A program made the translations under genes and the position numbers. Positions 1-8,001 of a stretch of 33,708 bases of DNA are shown here, in pieces. The notes below the pieces were generated by a model. It saw only the letters and a program-made list of their open reading frames with translations, searched no databases and was not told the origin of the DNA. Origin of the DNA: Nostoc sp. UCD121. GTDB taxonomy: Bacteria > Cyanobacteriota > Cyanobacteriia > Cyanobacteriales > Nostocaceae. Numbering within the stretch: position 1 is the stretch's first letter; every line of letters starts with the position of its first letter. Location of the stretch: positions 1 to 33,708 of the forward strand of contig NZ_JACKZS010000072.1 in the NCBI RefSeq assembly GCF_014222285.1, given 5' to 3'.

Positions 1-11
1 CCCCAGTCACC

Positions 12-2843
12 ATGTGGCGTAGATTCCAAAACTTTATCCAACATACTCGTAGTGTTCTGATTATTACTCCCACTGTTGCCCTGACTGTCATTGTCGGGCA
101 ATCGTTGGGATTTTTCAATTTGCCTGAATGGAAAATTCGTGATGAATGGGTTCGTCAGAGATCATCTCCTGCGATCGCGGATGAAATTGTGGTTGTCACA
201 ATCGATGAACGCGATATTCAATCGGTGCGTAAATGGCCAATTCCAGATTGGGCATTAGCAAAATTACTAGAAAAAATTCGGGCGCAGCAACCCAGGGCCA
301 TCGGACTGGATCTCTATCGAGATTTACCAGAGGGAAGCGGACATGAAGAACTTGTAAAAATCTTTCGTAGCACTCCTAATTTGATTGGTGTTGAGAAAAT
401 CACCGGAGAGCGCGTCAATCCATCACCGGAGTTGAAAAAACTTAATCAAGTAGGGTTAGCAGATTTAGTGTTGGATGGCGATCGCTTTGTCCGTCGCGCC
501 CTCCTGACGGCAGTTGATGCCAAAGAGCAAAACACGCTCAAAGCTGGGCTAGCAACTCTTGTAGCGCTCAAGTACCTAGAAGCTGACAAAATTACCTTAG
601 AAAGCATTGACCCCAAGCAGCAAAAGTTTCAGTTGGGTAAAGCAATTTACCTACCACTAGACAATCAAGAAGCAGGCTACTCCGATGCTGATTTAGGCGG
701 CTATCAAATTCTGCTCAATTGGCATGGAACAGATGCGGCATTTCGGACAGTTGCCATGCGCGATGTCTTAGCAGGGAGAGTTCCAGCCAACCTAATGCGC
801 GATCGTATGGTGTTTATTGGATCAGCCGCCGCTAGTACCAATGACTTCTTCAACACACCCTTCAGTTCCTCCTGGATCTCTGCCCAAAAAACGATGCCTG
901 GGGTTGTTGTCCATGCCAATATTGCCCATCAACTAGTGCAAGGGGCAAAAACAGGTAAGACAAACCTGTACGGCTTTTCTGGCGGGGCTGTGTCGCTCTG
1001 GATTATTTTATGGTCTGCGATCGGCTCTAGTGGTAGTTGGTTCTTATCCAGTAACAGGTTGCGGATTCCTGGTGGCAAAATTCTCTGGGCAACTATAGGC
1101 ATCTGTGGCTTGTTTGTGGGGGGTGGCTATGGGATGTTTTTACATGGCATTCTGATTCCAGTCACACCTACTTTAGCCGCATTCATCAGCAGTGTAATTG
1201 CAACAACAAATGCCTATAAACAGAGGCGGTTAGAAGAAGCAAATCAGCAACTAGAAATTGCCAATGCTCAACTATTAGATTATTCCAAAACTCTGGAGTT
1301 CAAAGTTGAAGAGCGAACTCATGAACTACTTGAAGCCAAGCAAGCTGCTGATGCTGCTAACGAAGCAAAGAGCGAGTTTTTGGCAAATATGAGCCACGAA
1401 CTACGCACACCGCTTAATGGCATCCTTGGTTTTGCTCAGGTGCTAGAAGTTTCGCCAAACATGACAGAGAAAAATCTAGAAGGTGTCAGCATAATCTACC
1501 AATGTGGGACACACCTGCTGATGCTAATCAATGATATTCTCGACCTTTCAAAAATTGAAGCTCGTAAATTAGAATTGGTTACGACTAATGTACATCTGCA
1601 CACTTTTTTACATGGTGTCACCGAGATTTGCAGTATCCGAGCAAAACAGAAAGGCATTTCATTTAATATTTTAATCAGCGATCGCCTACCAGTTGTCATT
1701 GAAGTGGATGAAAAGCGACTAAGGCAAGTTTTGATCAACTTACTAGGTAATGCTATCAAATTCACAGACACCGGTAGCGTCACCTTCAAAGTAGATGTCA
1801 TCAGTCATTCGTCATTGGTCATTGATCAAGAGTTGAAACAAATGACAAATGACAATGGACAAATGACACATCAGAAGATTCGCTTCCAGATTGAAGATAC
1901 AGGTATTGGGATGTCACCAGACCAATTAGAGAAAATCTTTTTGGCTTTTGAGCAAGTAGGTGAAGCAGGGCGGAAATCTGAAGGTACTGGTTTGGGATTA
2001 GCAATCAGTCAAAGAATTGCGGCATTGATGGGCAGCCAAATTCAAGTACAGAGTCATCTGGGTGAAGGTAGTCTCTTTTGGCTAGATTTAATCGTACCAG
2101 TACCAGTTTCCCATGACTGGCAAATAGAAGCGATATCTACGACGAGTGTAGCAGCAGCTCTAACCCATCAAAAAATCACCGGGATTCGGGGTACTGCACC
2201 TCAAATTCTCATTGTCGATGATGATACTAACCATTGTTCTATGTTGATCAGTTTGCTCCAAGAAATTGGCTGTCGAACCTTGGAAGCAAGTGATGGCAAA
2301 TATGCACTACAGATGGTAACTGAACATCACCCAGATGTGATTCTCCTTGATTTAGCTATGCCTAACATGGATGGCTTTGAGCTAATGGTTCATTTACAAG
2401 AAAATCCACAAACTCGTTTTATTCCAATTATTGTCTCTAGTGCCAGTGTCTTCGAGGAAAATCGGCAACGAAGTTTTCAGGCAGGGGCCACAGCATTCTT
2501 GCCGAAACCTCTGCAAATTGATGAACTATTTAATGCGCTGAAATCGCTGCTAAAAGTGGAGTGGATTTACGATCAATCCACACCTCAAAAGTCATTTTAC
2601 CAGTCTGAGCAGAAAGCTGATGCTGAATTGGTTCTGCCATCACCAGATGTTTTGCAACAACTTTATCATCTGGCAATGATGGGAGATATTCCAGCAATTG
2701 AGGAAATCATAAAAGAGTTAACTAAGCAAGATAGTCAGCTAACTCCTTTCGTACATGAGTTGAGCAAATTTACTGCCAACTTCCAAACCGGAAAAATCCG
2801 TAAATTCCTTAAATCTTTTGTAACCACTGAGTCACGTCAATGA
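12..2843 (+). CDS. CHASE2-domain hybrid sensor histidine kinase with C-terminal receiver
   Basis: Membrane-bound hybrid kinase of 943 residues. An N-terminal hydrophobic segment (about residues 14-35) precedes an extracytoplasmic CHASE2 sensor domain (about 40-320). Three further membrane segments (about 325-400) and a short coiled coil (about 405-450) follow. The HisKA H-box is SHELRTPLNG with phospho-acceptor His462. The HATPase has an N-box (LLGNAIKFTD) and G-boxes (DTGIGM, GTGLGLAIS). A receiver domain starts near residue 730 with acidic Asp736-738 and phospho-acceptor Asp780 in LLDLAMPNMDG. About 85 C-terminal residues are unassigned. The ATG has no upstream stop inside the window, so the start could lie further upstream. 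An in-frame repeat insertion expands the HATPase domain (separate entry). The stop overlaps the next start by 4 bp, so the two are probably co-translated. The ligand is unknown. Confidence 0.9.
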   Translation: MWRRFQNFIQHTRSVLIITPTVALTVIVGQSLGFFNLPEWKIRDEWVRQRSSPAIADEIVVVTIDERDIQSVRKWPIPDWALAKLLEKIRAQQPRAIGLDLYRDLPEGSGHEELVKIFRSTPNLIGVEKITGERVNPSPELKKLNQVGLADLVLDGDRFVRRALLTAVDAKEQNTLKAGLATLVALKYLEADKITLESIDPKQQKFQLGKAIYLPLDNQEAGYSDADLGGYQILLNWHGTDAAFRTVAMRDVLAGRVPANLMRDRMVFIGSAAASTNDFFNTPFSSSWISAQKTMPGVVVHANIAHQLVQGAKTGKTNLYGFSGGAVSLWIILWSAIGSSGSWFLSSNRLRIPGGKILWATIGICGLFVGGGYGMFLHGILIPVTPTLAAFISSVIATTNAYKQRRLEEANQQLEIANAQLLDYSKTLEFKVEERTHELLEAKQAADAANEAKSEFLANMSHELRTPLNGILGFAQVLEVSPNMTEKNLEGVSIIYQCGTHLLMLINDILDLSKIEARKLELVTTNVHLHTFLHGVTEICSIRAKQKGISFNILISDRLPVVIEVDEKRLRQVLINLLGNAIKFTDTGSVTFKVDVISHSSLVIDQELKQMTNDNGQMTHQKIRFQIEDTGIGMSPDQLEKIFLAFEQVGEAGRKSEGTGLGLAISQRIAALMGSQIQVQSHLGEGSLFWLDLIVPVPVSHDWQIEAISTTSVAAALTHQKITGIRGTAPQILIVDDDTNHCSMLISLLQEIGCRTLEASDGKYALQMVTEHHPDVILLDLAMPNMDGFELMVHLQENPQTRFIPIIVSSASVFEENRQRSFQAGATAFLPKPLQIDELFNALKSLLKVEWIYDQSTPQKSFYQSEQKADAELVLPSPDVLQQLYHLAMMGDIPAIEEIIKELTKQDSQLTPFVHELSKFTANFQTGKIRKFLKSFVTTESRQ
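1796..1870 (+). repeat. Heptamer-type GTCATT/AATGAC repeat inserted in frame inside the kinase gene
   Basis: Four GTCAT units are followed, after a short spacer, by several AATGAC units, giving an inverted arrangement. Units of this kind are familiar from Nostoc intergenic DNA, and related copies occur near 4928-4953. Here the block is translated as about 25 polar residues (approximately 595-620) between the HATPase strand GSVTFKV and the strand leading to DTGIGM, where kinases normally have a short loop. Confidence 0.7.
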
Positions 2844-4174
2844 TGATCGAATCCCTCTTAAAACCAATGCATATCCTTTTGGTAGATGACAATCCCAACA
2901 ATCTTAAAGTGCTATCAGAAGCAATTCAGGGATGTGGTTGGAAAACACTCATGGCAACCGATGGAGAATCCGCCATCGAACAAACAGAATATGCTGCTCC
3001 CGATCTTATTCTCCTAGATGTTATGATGCCGGGTATTGATGGATTTGAAACTTGCCGCAGGTTGAAAGCCAATTCCATCACTCAGAATATTCCGATCATT
3101 TTTATGACCGCCTTGGCTGATGCCACAGACAAAGTGAAAGGATTAGAAATTGGTGCAGTTGATTATATTACCAAACCCTTCCAGCAAGAAGAAGTTATTG
3201 CTCGATTAAAATTACATTTGAAAATTTCCTATCTTACCCGTACCCTCGAACAAAGAGTGCAAGAACGCACCGCAGAATTAACCCAATCTCTCCAACAGTT
3301 ACAAAACACCCAACTACAACTAATCCAGAGTGAGAAAATGTCTACCCTTGGACAACTTATTGCAGGGATAGGTCATGAGATTAATAATCCGATTGGTTTT
3401 ATTAGTGGAAATTGCTCTCATATTGAAGAATATGTCAAGGATCTCCTACGTTTGGTGAATCTCCAACAGCAAAAGCTACCACATCCAGACCCAGAAATTG
3501 AAGAACTTGTTGAAGAAATTGACTTAGAGTATCTAGTTGAAGATTTACCAAAAATTTTGGGATCAATGGAGCAGGGAATTGGTCGTCTCAAGGATATCAG
3601 CCTTTCTTTAAGAACCTTTGCTCGATCTGATATCTCATCTATGGTGGAGTTTCAGATTCACGAAGGAATTGATAGTACCTTAATGCTATTAAAACATCGA
3701 CTCAAAGACCAAGGAGAACGCTCTGTAATTGAGGTTGTCAAACAATATGGTGAGTTACCTCCAATCACTTGCTATCCCGGACAACTGAATCAAGTATTTA
3801 TGAATATTATCGCCAATGCTATTGATGCATTTGATGACCTCTATCAAAACCGCTCAGTTGAGGAGATAGCTGCTGCTACCCCTCACACCATCACGATCAC
3901 TACATCAATCCAGCATGAGCAACAAACTGTGACAATTTACATCGAAGATAACGCTCTTGGTATGCCTCCTGAAGTGCAAGCGAGGGTTTTTGAGCCATCT
4001 TTTACAACTAAGCCTGTGGGAAAAGGAACTGGGCTAGGATTAGCTATTAGCTACCAAATTATTATCGATAAACATAATGGACAAATCAACTGCTCGTCAA
4101 CCTCTGGTCAGGGAACGAAATTTATTATTACTCTAGCAACTTCAGTAGACCGAAAGAAAATTTCTGCGATTTAG
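2840..4174 (+). CDS. Response regulator-histidine kinase (REC-HisKA-HATPase)
   Basis: Soluble 444-residue protein with the receiver at the N-terminus (acidic Asp16/Asp17, phospho-acceptor Asp60 in LLDVMMPGIDG, Lys in YITKPF). A coiled coil (about 125-165) leads to a HisKA region with His179 in GIGHEINNP. A C-terminal HATPase has the N-box (NIIANAIDAF), DNALGM and GTGLGLAIS. This order is common in cyanobacterial phosphorelays, where the receiver takes phosphate from an upstream hybrid kinase. The ATGA overlap with the preceding CHASE2 kinase gene supports the two proteins acting as a pair. There is no transmembrane segment. Met2 or Met10 are possible alternative starts. No DNA-binding output domain is present, so the final target is encoded elsewhere. 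Confidence 0.92.
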   Translation: MMIESLLKPMHILLVDDNPNNLKVLSEAIQGCGWKTLMATDGESAIEQTEYAAPDLILLDVMMPGIDGFETCRRLKANSITQNIPIIFMTALADATDKVKGLEIGAVDYITKPFQQEEVIARLKLHLKISYLTRTLEQRVQERTAELTQSLQQLQNTQLQLIQSEKMSTLGQLIAGIGHEINNPIGFISGNCSHIEEYVKDLLRLVNLQQQKLPHPDPEIEELVEEIDLEYLVEDLPKILGSMEQGIGRLKDISLSLRTFARSDISSMVEFQIHEGIDSTLMLLKHRLKDQGERSVIEVVKQYGELPPITCYPGQLNQVFMNIIANAIDAFDDLYQNRSVEEIAAATPHTITITTSIQHEQQTVTIYIEDNALGMPPEVQARVFEPSFTTKPVGKGTGLGLAISYQIIIDKHNGQINCSSTSGQGTKFIITLATSVDRKKISAI

Positions 4175-4290
4175 GCTAGTGTTCCGAGTATCATCTTGAC
4201 TTGACTTTAAGACTCAAGAACATTGGCGAAAAGGCAAAGACTAAAAAAATTTTAATATGATAGACGAGTAGATACTTAATAGCTGATAAT

Positions 4291-4325
4291 AAGAACTTTA
4301 GTTCTTGGCTTTCAAGTACTAAAGT
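4291..4325. terminator. Inverted repeats between convergent genes
   Basis: Two overlapping dyads lie in the 170-bp gap between the convergent kinase and DUF1499 genes: AAGAAC-TTTA-GTTCTT (4291-4306) and ACTTTAG/CTAAAGT (4295-4301 with 4319-4325). Their position suits a bidirectional terminator, but no clear T-tract follows. A dispersed cyanobacterial repeat is the alternative. Confidence 0.35.
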
Positions 4326-4344
4326 CCTTACTAGAAAACACAAA

Positions 4345-4878
4345 TTAAATTTTTAAATCGCGTAGTGCTAGACGAATTTGCTCCAAGCGTCTACGGTTTA
4401 CACCAAAATCCGAGTCTCCAAGACGTGATGCGGAACGCAGATGAATTACTGACTCATTAGCAGGGAAATAAAACTCGACATCATCCACAAATTGGAATAT
4501 CCGACTCTTAGAAAGAGCATGGATGTAATTATCTGTCTGTTGGATAACCTCTGTACGTGGAACCACACTAAGAACTTTGAGTAAAGTTGCTCGTGCTGTC
4601 TTGAGGTCTACATGATAGACGATCGGGTCAATGCTATGTTTTGAATCAGCATCTTGACTGACAGCACAGTTCGGAGAAGGCGGACAGGGAGCAAGATGGA
4701 TATTATCAACTCCCAAGCCAGAAGTGGCAGCCCAAGTAGCAGCAGGAAACATGAAGCTGCTAGTCAGACTGAAGAATATTACAAAGATAATACTCCAGAG
4801 AAGTCGCTGCACGTACCTCATTTCCCCGTTCACGGAGCGTTCCGTAGGAAAGGGGTATGTTTTTAGCAGACGGAACAT
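4345..4878 (-). CDS. DUF1499 family protein, membrane-anchored or exported
   Basis: 177-residue protein whose C-terminal two thirds match the DUF1499 pattern: a CPPSPNCAVSQ start, a central VEFYF strand, and RSASRLGDSDFGVNRRR near the end, the family's most conserved stretch. A hydrophobic segment at about residues 26-50 ends in an AxxWAA-like site, so the protein is either anchored or secreted. I keep the first ATG because AAGGAG (4889-4894 on the plus-strand scale) lies 10 nt upstream of it; an internal Met20 would also give a good signal peptide. The family's biochemical function is unknown. The gene stands alone, convergent with the kinase pair. Confidence 0.82.
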   Translation of the reverse strand: MFRLLKTYPFPTERSVNGEMRYVQRLLWSIIFVIFFSLTSSFMFPAATWAATSGLGVDNIHLAPCPPSPNCAVSQDADSKHSIDPIVYHVDLKTARATLLKVLSVVPRTEVIQQTDNYIHALSKSRIFQFVDDVEFYFPANESVIHLRSASRLGDSDFGVNRRRLEQIRLALRDLKI

Positions 4879-4954
4879 GATCTATTTACTCCTTGTTAAG
4901 AAACATAAATATACCTGAAACACTCACCAATGACAAACAATAAATGACCAATGG

Positions 4955-4998
4955 ACTTCACAAGTTCCTCAAACTCTTTATATTTAACTGAAAGCACA
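4955..4998 (+). repeat. Direct repeat copy 1 (ACTTCACAAGTT...)
   Basis: This segment matches 5259-5302 with a few substitutions, sharing ACTTCACAAGTT, CTCAAA, TCTTTATAT and TGAAAG in the same order. The offset is about 304 bp. Confidence 0.7.
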
Positions 4999-5258
4999 CC
5001 GCATTCCAGAAGTTAAAAACTAATTCTAAGGACTTATGCAAGTATCATTTTTTCGCCAAAATAGCCCAAAGTCAAAAATCCAAAAAGCTTGACTTTTGAC
5101 CCTTGATGTGAAGATATGTAGCATAGCAAAGCGATCGCCTGCAAAAATACCGCCGCACAATTATAGAAATGCTGTTTGCTCGGTCTGCGTCGCTAATGCT
5201 AACTGCGAATTGTAAGCCTTGAACCACAAGAAGGAAGCGAATTTATCAAGTTTGCTTA

Positions 5259-5302
5259 ACTTCACAAGTTACTCAAATTCTTTATATAAATTGAAAGTCA
5301 GA
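5259..5302 (+). repeat. Direct repeat copy 2 (ACTTCACAAGTT...)
   Basis: Second copy of the 4955-4998 segment. It ends 28 bp before the start of the next gene, so it overlaps the likely promoter or leader of the membrane-protein gene. Confidence 0.7.
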
Positions 5303-5330
5303 CAATAACACAATAATTTTAGAATCAATT

Positions 5331-5789
5331 ATGGTTATGGCAATTAATTATCGGGAAAGAATCATTGTTCTTTGGACAGTATTTCTACTAGGAACATTGT
5401 TTCATACACAACTGGGTTTAATGCCGCTTTTTCACGGTTTATCTGTTATTGAATCTCAAAAAGCTACAAATATCAACGATATTTCTGGAATTATGTGGTT
5501 GATGTTAGGCTTTTTTGTGCTACCAATGCTGGCAATTATTCTTACTATTTTTACCGATTCAAAGCGTTATCGAATCATTCATTTTGGCTTAACTGTCTTT
5601 TACAGCATCATGAACTTACTACACGTGATTTTAGATTTATTTGTCCAGCCAGTTCTCTGGTATCAGATAGCCTTGATGGTGTTGTTATTTTTTGTGGGTT
5701 TATTATTAAATATCACTGCTTTTAAATGGATGCAAATGCGTAATAGGTCTAATAAATCACAAATACAATTAGAAAGTTCACATTTGTAG
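5331..5789 (+). CDS. Hypothetical four-helix membrane protein
   Basis: 152-residue hydrophobic protein with four predicted membrane helices at about residues 9-32, 52-72, 82-105 and 112-131, and a charged C-terminal tail (RNRSNKSQ). The loop between helices 1 and 2 contains HTQLG and FHG. I do not recognise a family. Two Met codons (1 and 3) are possible starts. The gene is flanked by AT-rich gaps on both sides and appears to be monocistronic. Confidence 0.7.
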   Translation: MVMAINYRERIIVLWTVFLLGTLFHTQLGLMPLFHGLSVIESQKATNINDISGIMWLMLGFFVLPMLAIILTIFTDSKRYRIIHFGLTVFYSIMNLLHVILDLFVQPVLWYQIALMVLLFFVGLLLNITAFKWMQMRNRSNKSQIQLESSHL

Positions 5790-6019
5790 ATTTTATTAAA
5801 CCCGTATTCTCAGCTTTATTATAAATTTTATTTTGAATAAGGTTTGAAAAAATATTCAATATCCATATTTTTTAACTTGATTTAATCAGTTTTAAAACAA
5901 CACAGCGATAAAAGTTATCTTTTAACATTCAACATTCATTCTTCTGTAATTTACATTCCAAAATGCAAATCTACCGAGCGCGATAATGCCTAATGGTAGG
6001 ATAACAGAAGCATGAAATC

Positions 6020-6880
6020 GTGAATACAAAAGCCCTCATTTCTCCTCAAGAACTCACGTCTATATTAGCAGAAAAGTCAGCACGGGCTGTCATTATCGAT
6101 ACACGAAGTCCCGAAGATTATGCTATTTCTCATATTCCTCACTCCATAAATATTAGAGATTTTTTCACCTATCTTTTAGAGAGTTCCTACCCAGCAGGAT
6201 TAAAGGAATTACAAGAGTATTTTGCAGAAATTATGAGCAAGCTGGGAATATCGGGTGCGGAACGGTTAATTGTCTATGAGGATACTTTAAATAAAGGTTA
6301 TGGTCAATCTTGTCGAGCAGCTTTTTTACTGAAGTATTTGGGTTGCGCTGAGGTATCTATCTTACACGGAGGATATAAAGCATGGCTGACAGAGGGATTA
6401 CCTACTACCGATGAAGTACCATTATGTGAAAGCAGCATATTTAGATTGCATCCTAACACTGACATGATGGTGACTACCGCCGAGATGTTGCAAGCAATTG
6501 ATAATCCAGCAATTATTAAATTAGATGTGCGCGATCGCAACGAATGGCTTGGACTGAGTTCTTCTCCCTATAATCCTGACTTTTGCCCTCGCAAAGGTAG
6601 AATCCCTAATGCTGTATGGTTAGAATGGCATCATCTGATGAATTCCGAATCGGAAATCCCCATGTTCCGATCGCCAGATGAAATCCGAGAAATTTGTCAA
6701 TCATTAGGTATTACTTCGGAGTCAGTTGTGTATATTTACTGCTTTAAAGGTTCAAGGGCTGCTAATACATTAATAGCCCTTGAACAAGTAGGAATTTCTG
6801 CTAGAAATTATTTTGGCTCTTGGAATGAATGGTCTCGTGATTTTTCTCTACCCATTGATAGCAGAGTTATCAGCGTATAG
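6020..6880 (+). CDS. Sulfurtransferase with two rhodanese domains
   Basis: 286-residue tandem rhodanese protein of the thiosulfate/3-mercaptopyruvate sulfurtransferase type. The N-terminal domain (about 1-130) has IDTRSPEDY and ISHIPHSINI followed by LHGGYKAWL, but no catalytic cysteine loop, as usual for the structural half. The C-terminal domain (about 150-280) has LDVRDRNEW, a GRIPNAVWLEW segment, and the active loop CFKGSR with Cys241. It should transfer sulfane sulfur from a donor to a thiophilic acceptor in the cytoplasm. The GTG start is forced: an ATG at 6012 runs into TGA after two codons. The reading frame is complete. The gene has no obvious link to its neighbours. Confidence 0.9.
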   Translation: MNTKALISPQELTSILAEKSARAVIIDTRSPEDYAISHIPHSINIRDFFTYLLESSYPAGLKELQEYFAEIMSKLGISGAERLIVYEDTLNKGYGQSCRAAFLLKYLGCAEVSILHGGYKAWLTEGLPTTDEVPLCESSIFRLHPNTDMMVTTAEMLQAIDNPAIIKLDVRDRNEWLGLSSSPYNPDFCPRKGRIPNAVWLEWHHLMNSESEIPMFRSPDEIREICQSLGITSESVVYIYCFKGSRAANTLIALEQVGISARNYFGSWNEWSRDFSLPIDSRVISV

Positions 6881-7193
6881 GCATCGCAAACTTGGTTTCT
6901 TGTTGTAACATATTTGACCTTGGGTTTTCGAGACGCGATAAATCGCCGTCTCTACAAGTGTTTTGGTCTTATCTGAACTGTATTGCTTTATAACTCGGAA
7001 TCTGTTTTGGGAAAAGGTTACTGGATTTGGGTTAAAGGTTTTTTCTATTCCCAAAACCCAAGGAGTATTGCCTGGTTGGAAAAAAATATGAACTGCGATC
7101 GCTAGTAGAGCAATTATACTTAACCCAATTGTAGGAAGTATTTTGGTGGGCAATTGTGCCAATCTAGCAAATAACTTTTCTTTGGATAGACTT
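6881..7193. other. Intergenic region containing a palindromic repeat
   Basis: Gap between the rhodanese and the small membrane-protein gene. It carries the palindrome at 6930-6952 and one HIP1 site near 7096. A - strand reading frame across it is discussed under rejected observations. Confidence 0.5.
6930..6952. repeat. GAGACG...CGTCTC palindromic repeat
   Basis: Near-perfect dyad: arms GAGACG and CGTCTC with an inner CGAT/ATCG and one unpaired C. It lies 50 bp after the rhodanese stop codon, so it may help terminate that transcript. It resembles a dispersed intergenic palindrome of Nostocales (recollection, not checked). Confidence 0.6.
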
Positions 7194-7589
7194 ATGGCTA
7201 AAAAATCTCAACCAAATGTAGAACAATACCAAGATGTCAGATTATCTGCCACCACAAGAATTTGGGTAATTACAGTCGCCATTCTCGGAGTTTGCATCCC
7301 ACTCTCAGCCGTTACTAGAAGTGGTGCTATTCTTCCTTTAGTTGCTATTGGTGGTGCAGCAGTTGGTACAGTTGCTGTTTGGCGTTCTGATGAGCAAAAA
7401 TCAAAAACTAACTATTTGCAGCAGCAGCAAATAGAGCTGTTAGAGCGGAGATTAGCGAATTTAGAAACAATTGTTAGCAGTGATGACTTGAACTTGCAAA
7501 TGAAAATTAAACAGATTGAGGCAAGGGATACTTTTGGTGACTCGTCTGATGTAAGTACTATACCCAGACAACCAAAACGCAAAGGTTAA
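7194..7589 (+). CDS. Small membrane protein with coiled-coil tail, unknown function
   Basis: Protein of 131 residues from the ATG at 7194. The basic N-terminus (MAKKSQP) and a short polar stretch are followed by two hydrophobic segments (about 25-43 and 49-65). A Gln/Leu/Glu-rich coiled coil (about 70-115, containing QQQQIELLERRLANLE) comes next, and the tail is basic (RQPKRKG). A longer frame starting at 7143 exists, but its extra 17 residues do not look like protein and the Met-Ala-Lys-Lys start is typical. The shape suggests a membrane-tethered oligomer. No family assigned. Confidence 0.7.
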   Translation: MAKKSQPNVEQYQDVRLSATTRIWVITVAILGVCIPLSAVTRSGAILPLVAIGGAAVGTVAVWRSDEQKSKTNYLQQQQIELLERRLANLETIVSSDDLNLQMKIKQIEARDTFGDSSDVSTIPRQPKRKG

Positions 7590-8001
7590 AATTAGCTAAT
7601 ATTCAGCATTTACGCCAATTTCAGATGATATACCCGAAAATAATCGTTACTAAGTCTTTTTAGTAGGGGTATTTGTTGACTTAACGTTGCCGCAACCTTT
7701 AAAATGCTTTTCACATTAAACTTTCCTTCGCAGCTAGAAGTGTTTCCTTAGAAACAGTATCTTGTTGTCCATCTTCGTTAGAATTGACTGACATCATTTA
7801 ATTCTATATACTTCAACTGCATCAGTTCATGAAATGTCTAAGTGCTATCCATCTCTATTTTTCCCGGAAACATCTGCCAATGGCTGTGTTTTATTAGACT
7901 GCTAACATTACTGAATTTTTAATTAACTAAGGTTATAAACTTGAGTAATTGCATTGGTATAGCTTACCGTAGGTATGCAATAGTTTGCCGCAGGAATGCA
8001 G
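7590..8001. other. Intergenic region with a possible degraded ORF and a 21-bp tandem duplication
   Basis: About 410 bp without an intact gene. It holds a small hairpin GTTTC-CTTA-GAAAC (7742-7755), a 28-codon - strand frame (7711-7797) that may be the start of a broken gene, and an imperfect 21-bp tandem duplication (7962-8003) that carries the ribosome-binding site of the next gene. Confidence 0.5.

Larger units (their letters stand above)
4879..5330. other. Intergenic region with a duplicated 44-bp segment and repeats
   Basis: No gene is visible in these 452 bp. The region holds AATGAC-type heptamer units (about 4928-4953), a hairpin GTCAAAA/TTTTGAC (5071-5077 with 5094-5100), one HIP1 site near 5132, and a diverged direct repeat at 4955-4998 and 5259-5302. 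The promoter for the - strand DUF1499 gene should be at the left end and that for the following membrane protein at the right end. Confidence 0.6.

Noticed and set aside
6848..7162. A 104-codon - strand frame (TTG start) with a hydrophobic N-terminus across the gap after the rhodanese gene
   Set aside because: It has a TTG start without a ribosome-binding site, overlaps the 3' end of the rhodanese gene, and its second half is the dispersed palindrome at 6930-6952 read as protein. The first 30 residues look like a membrane segment, so a remnant cannot be excluded.
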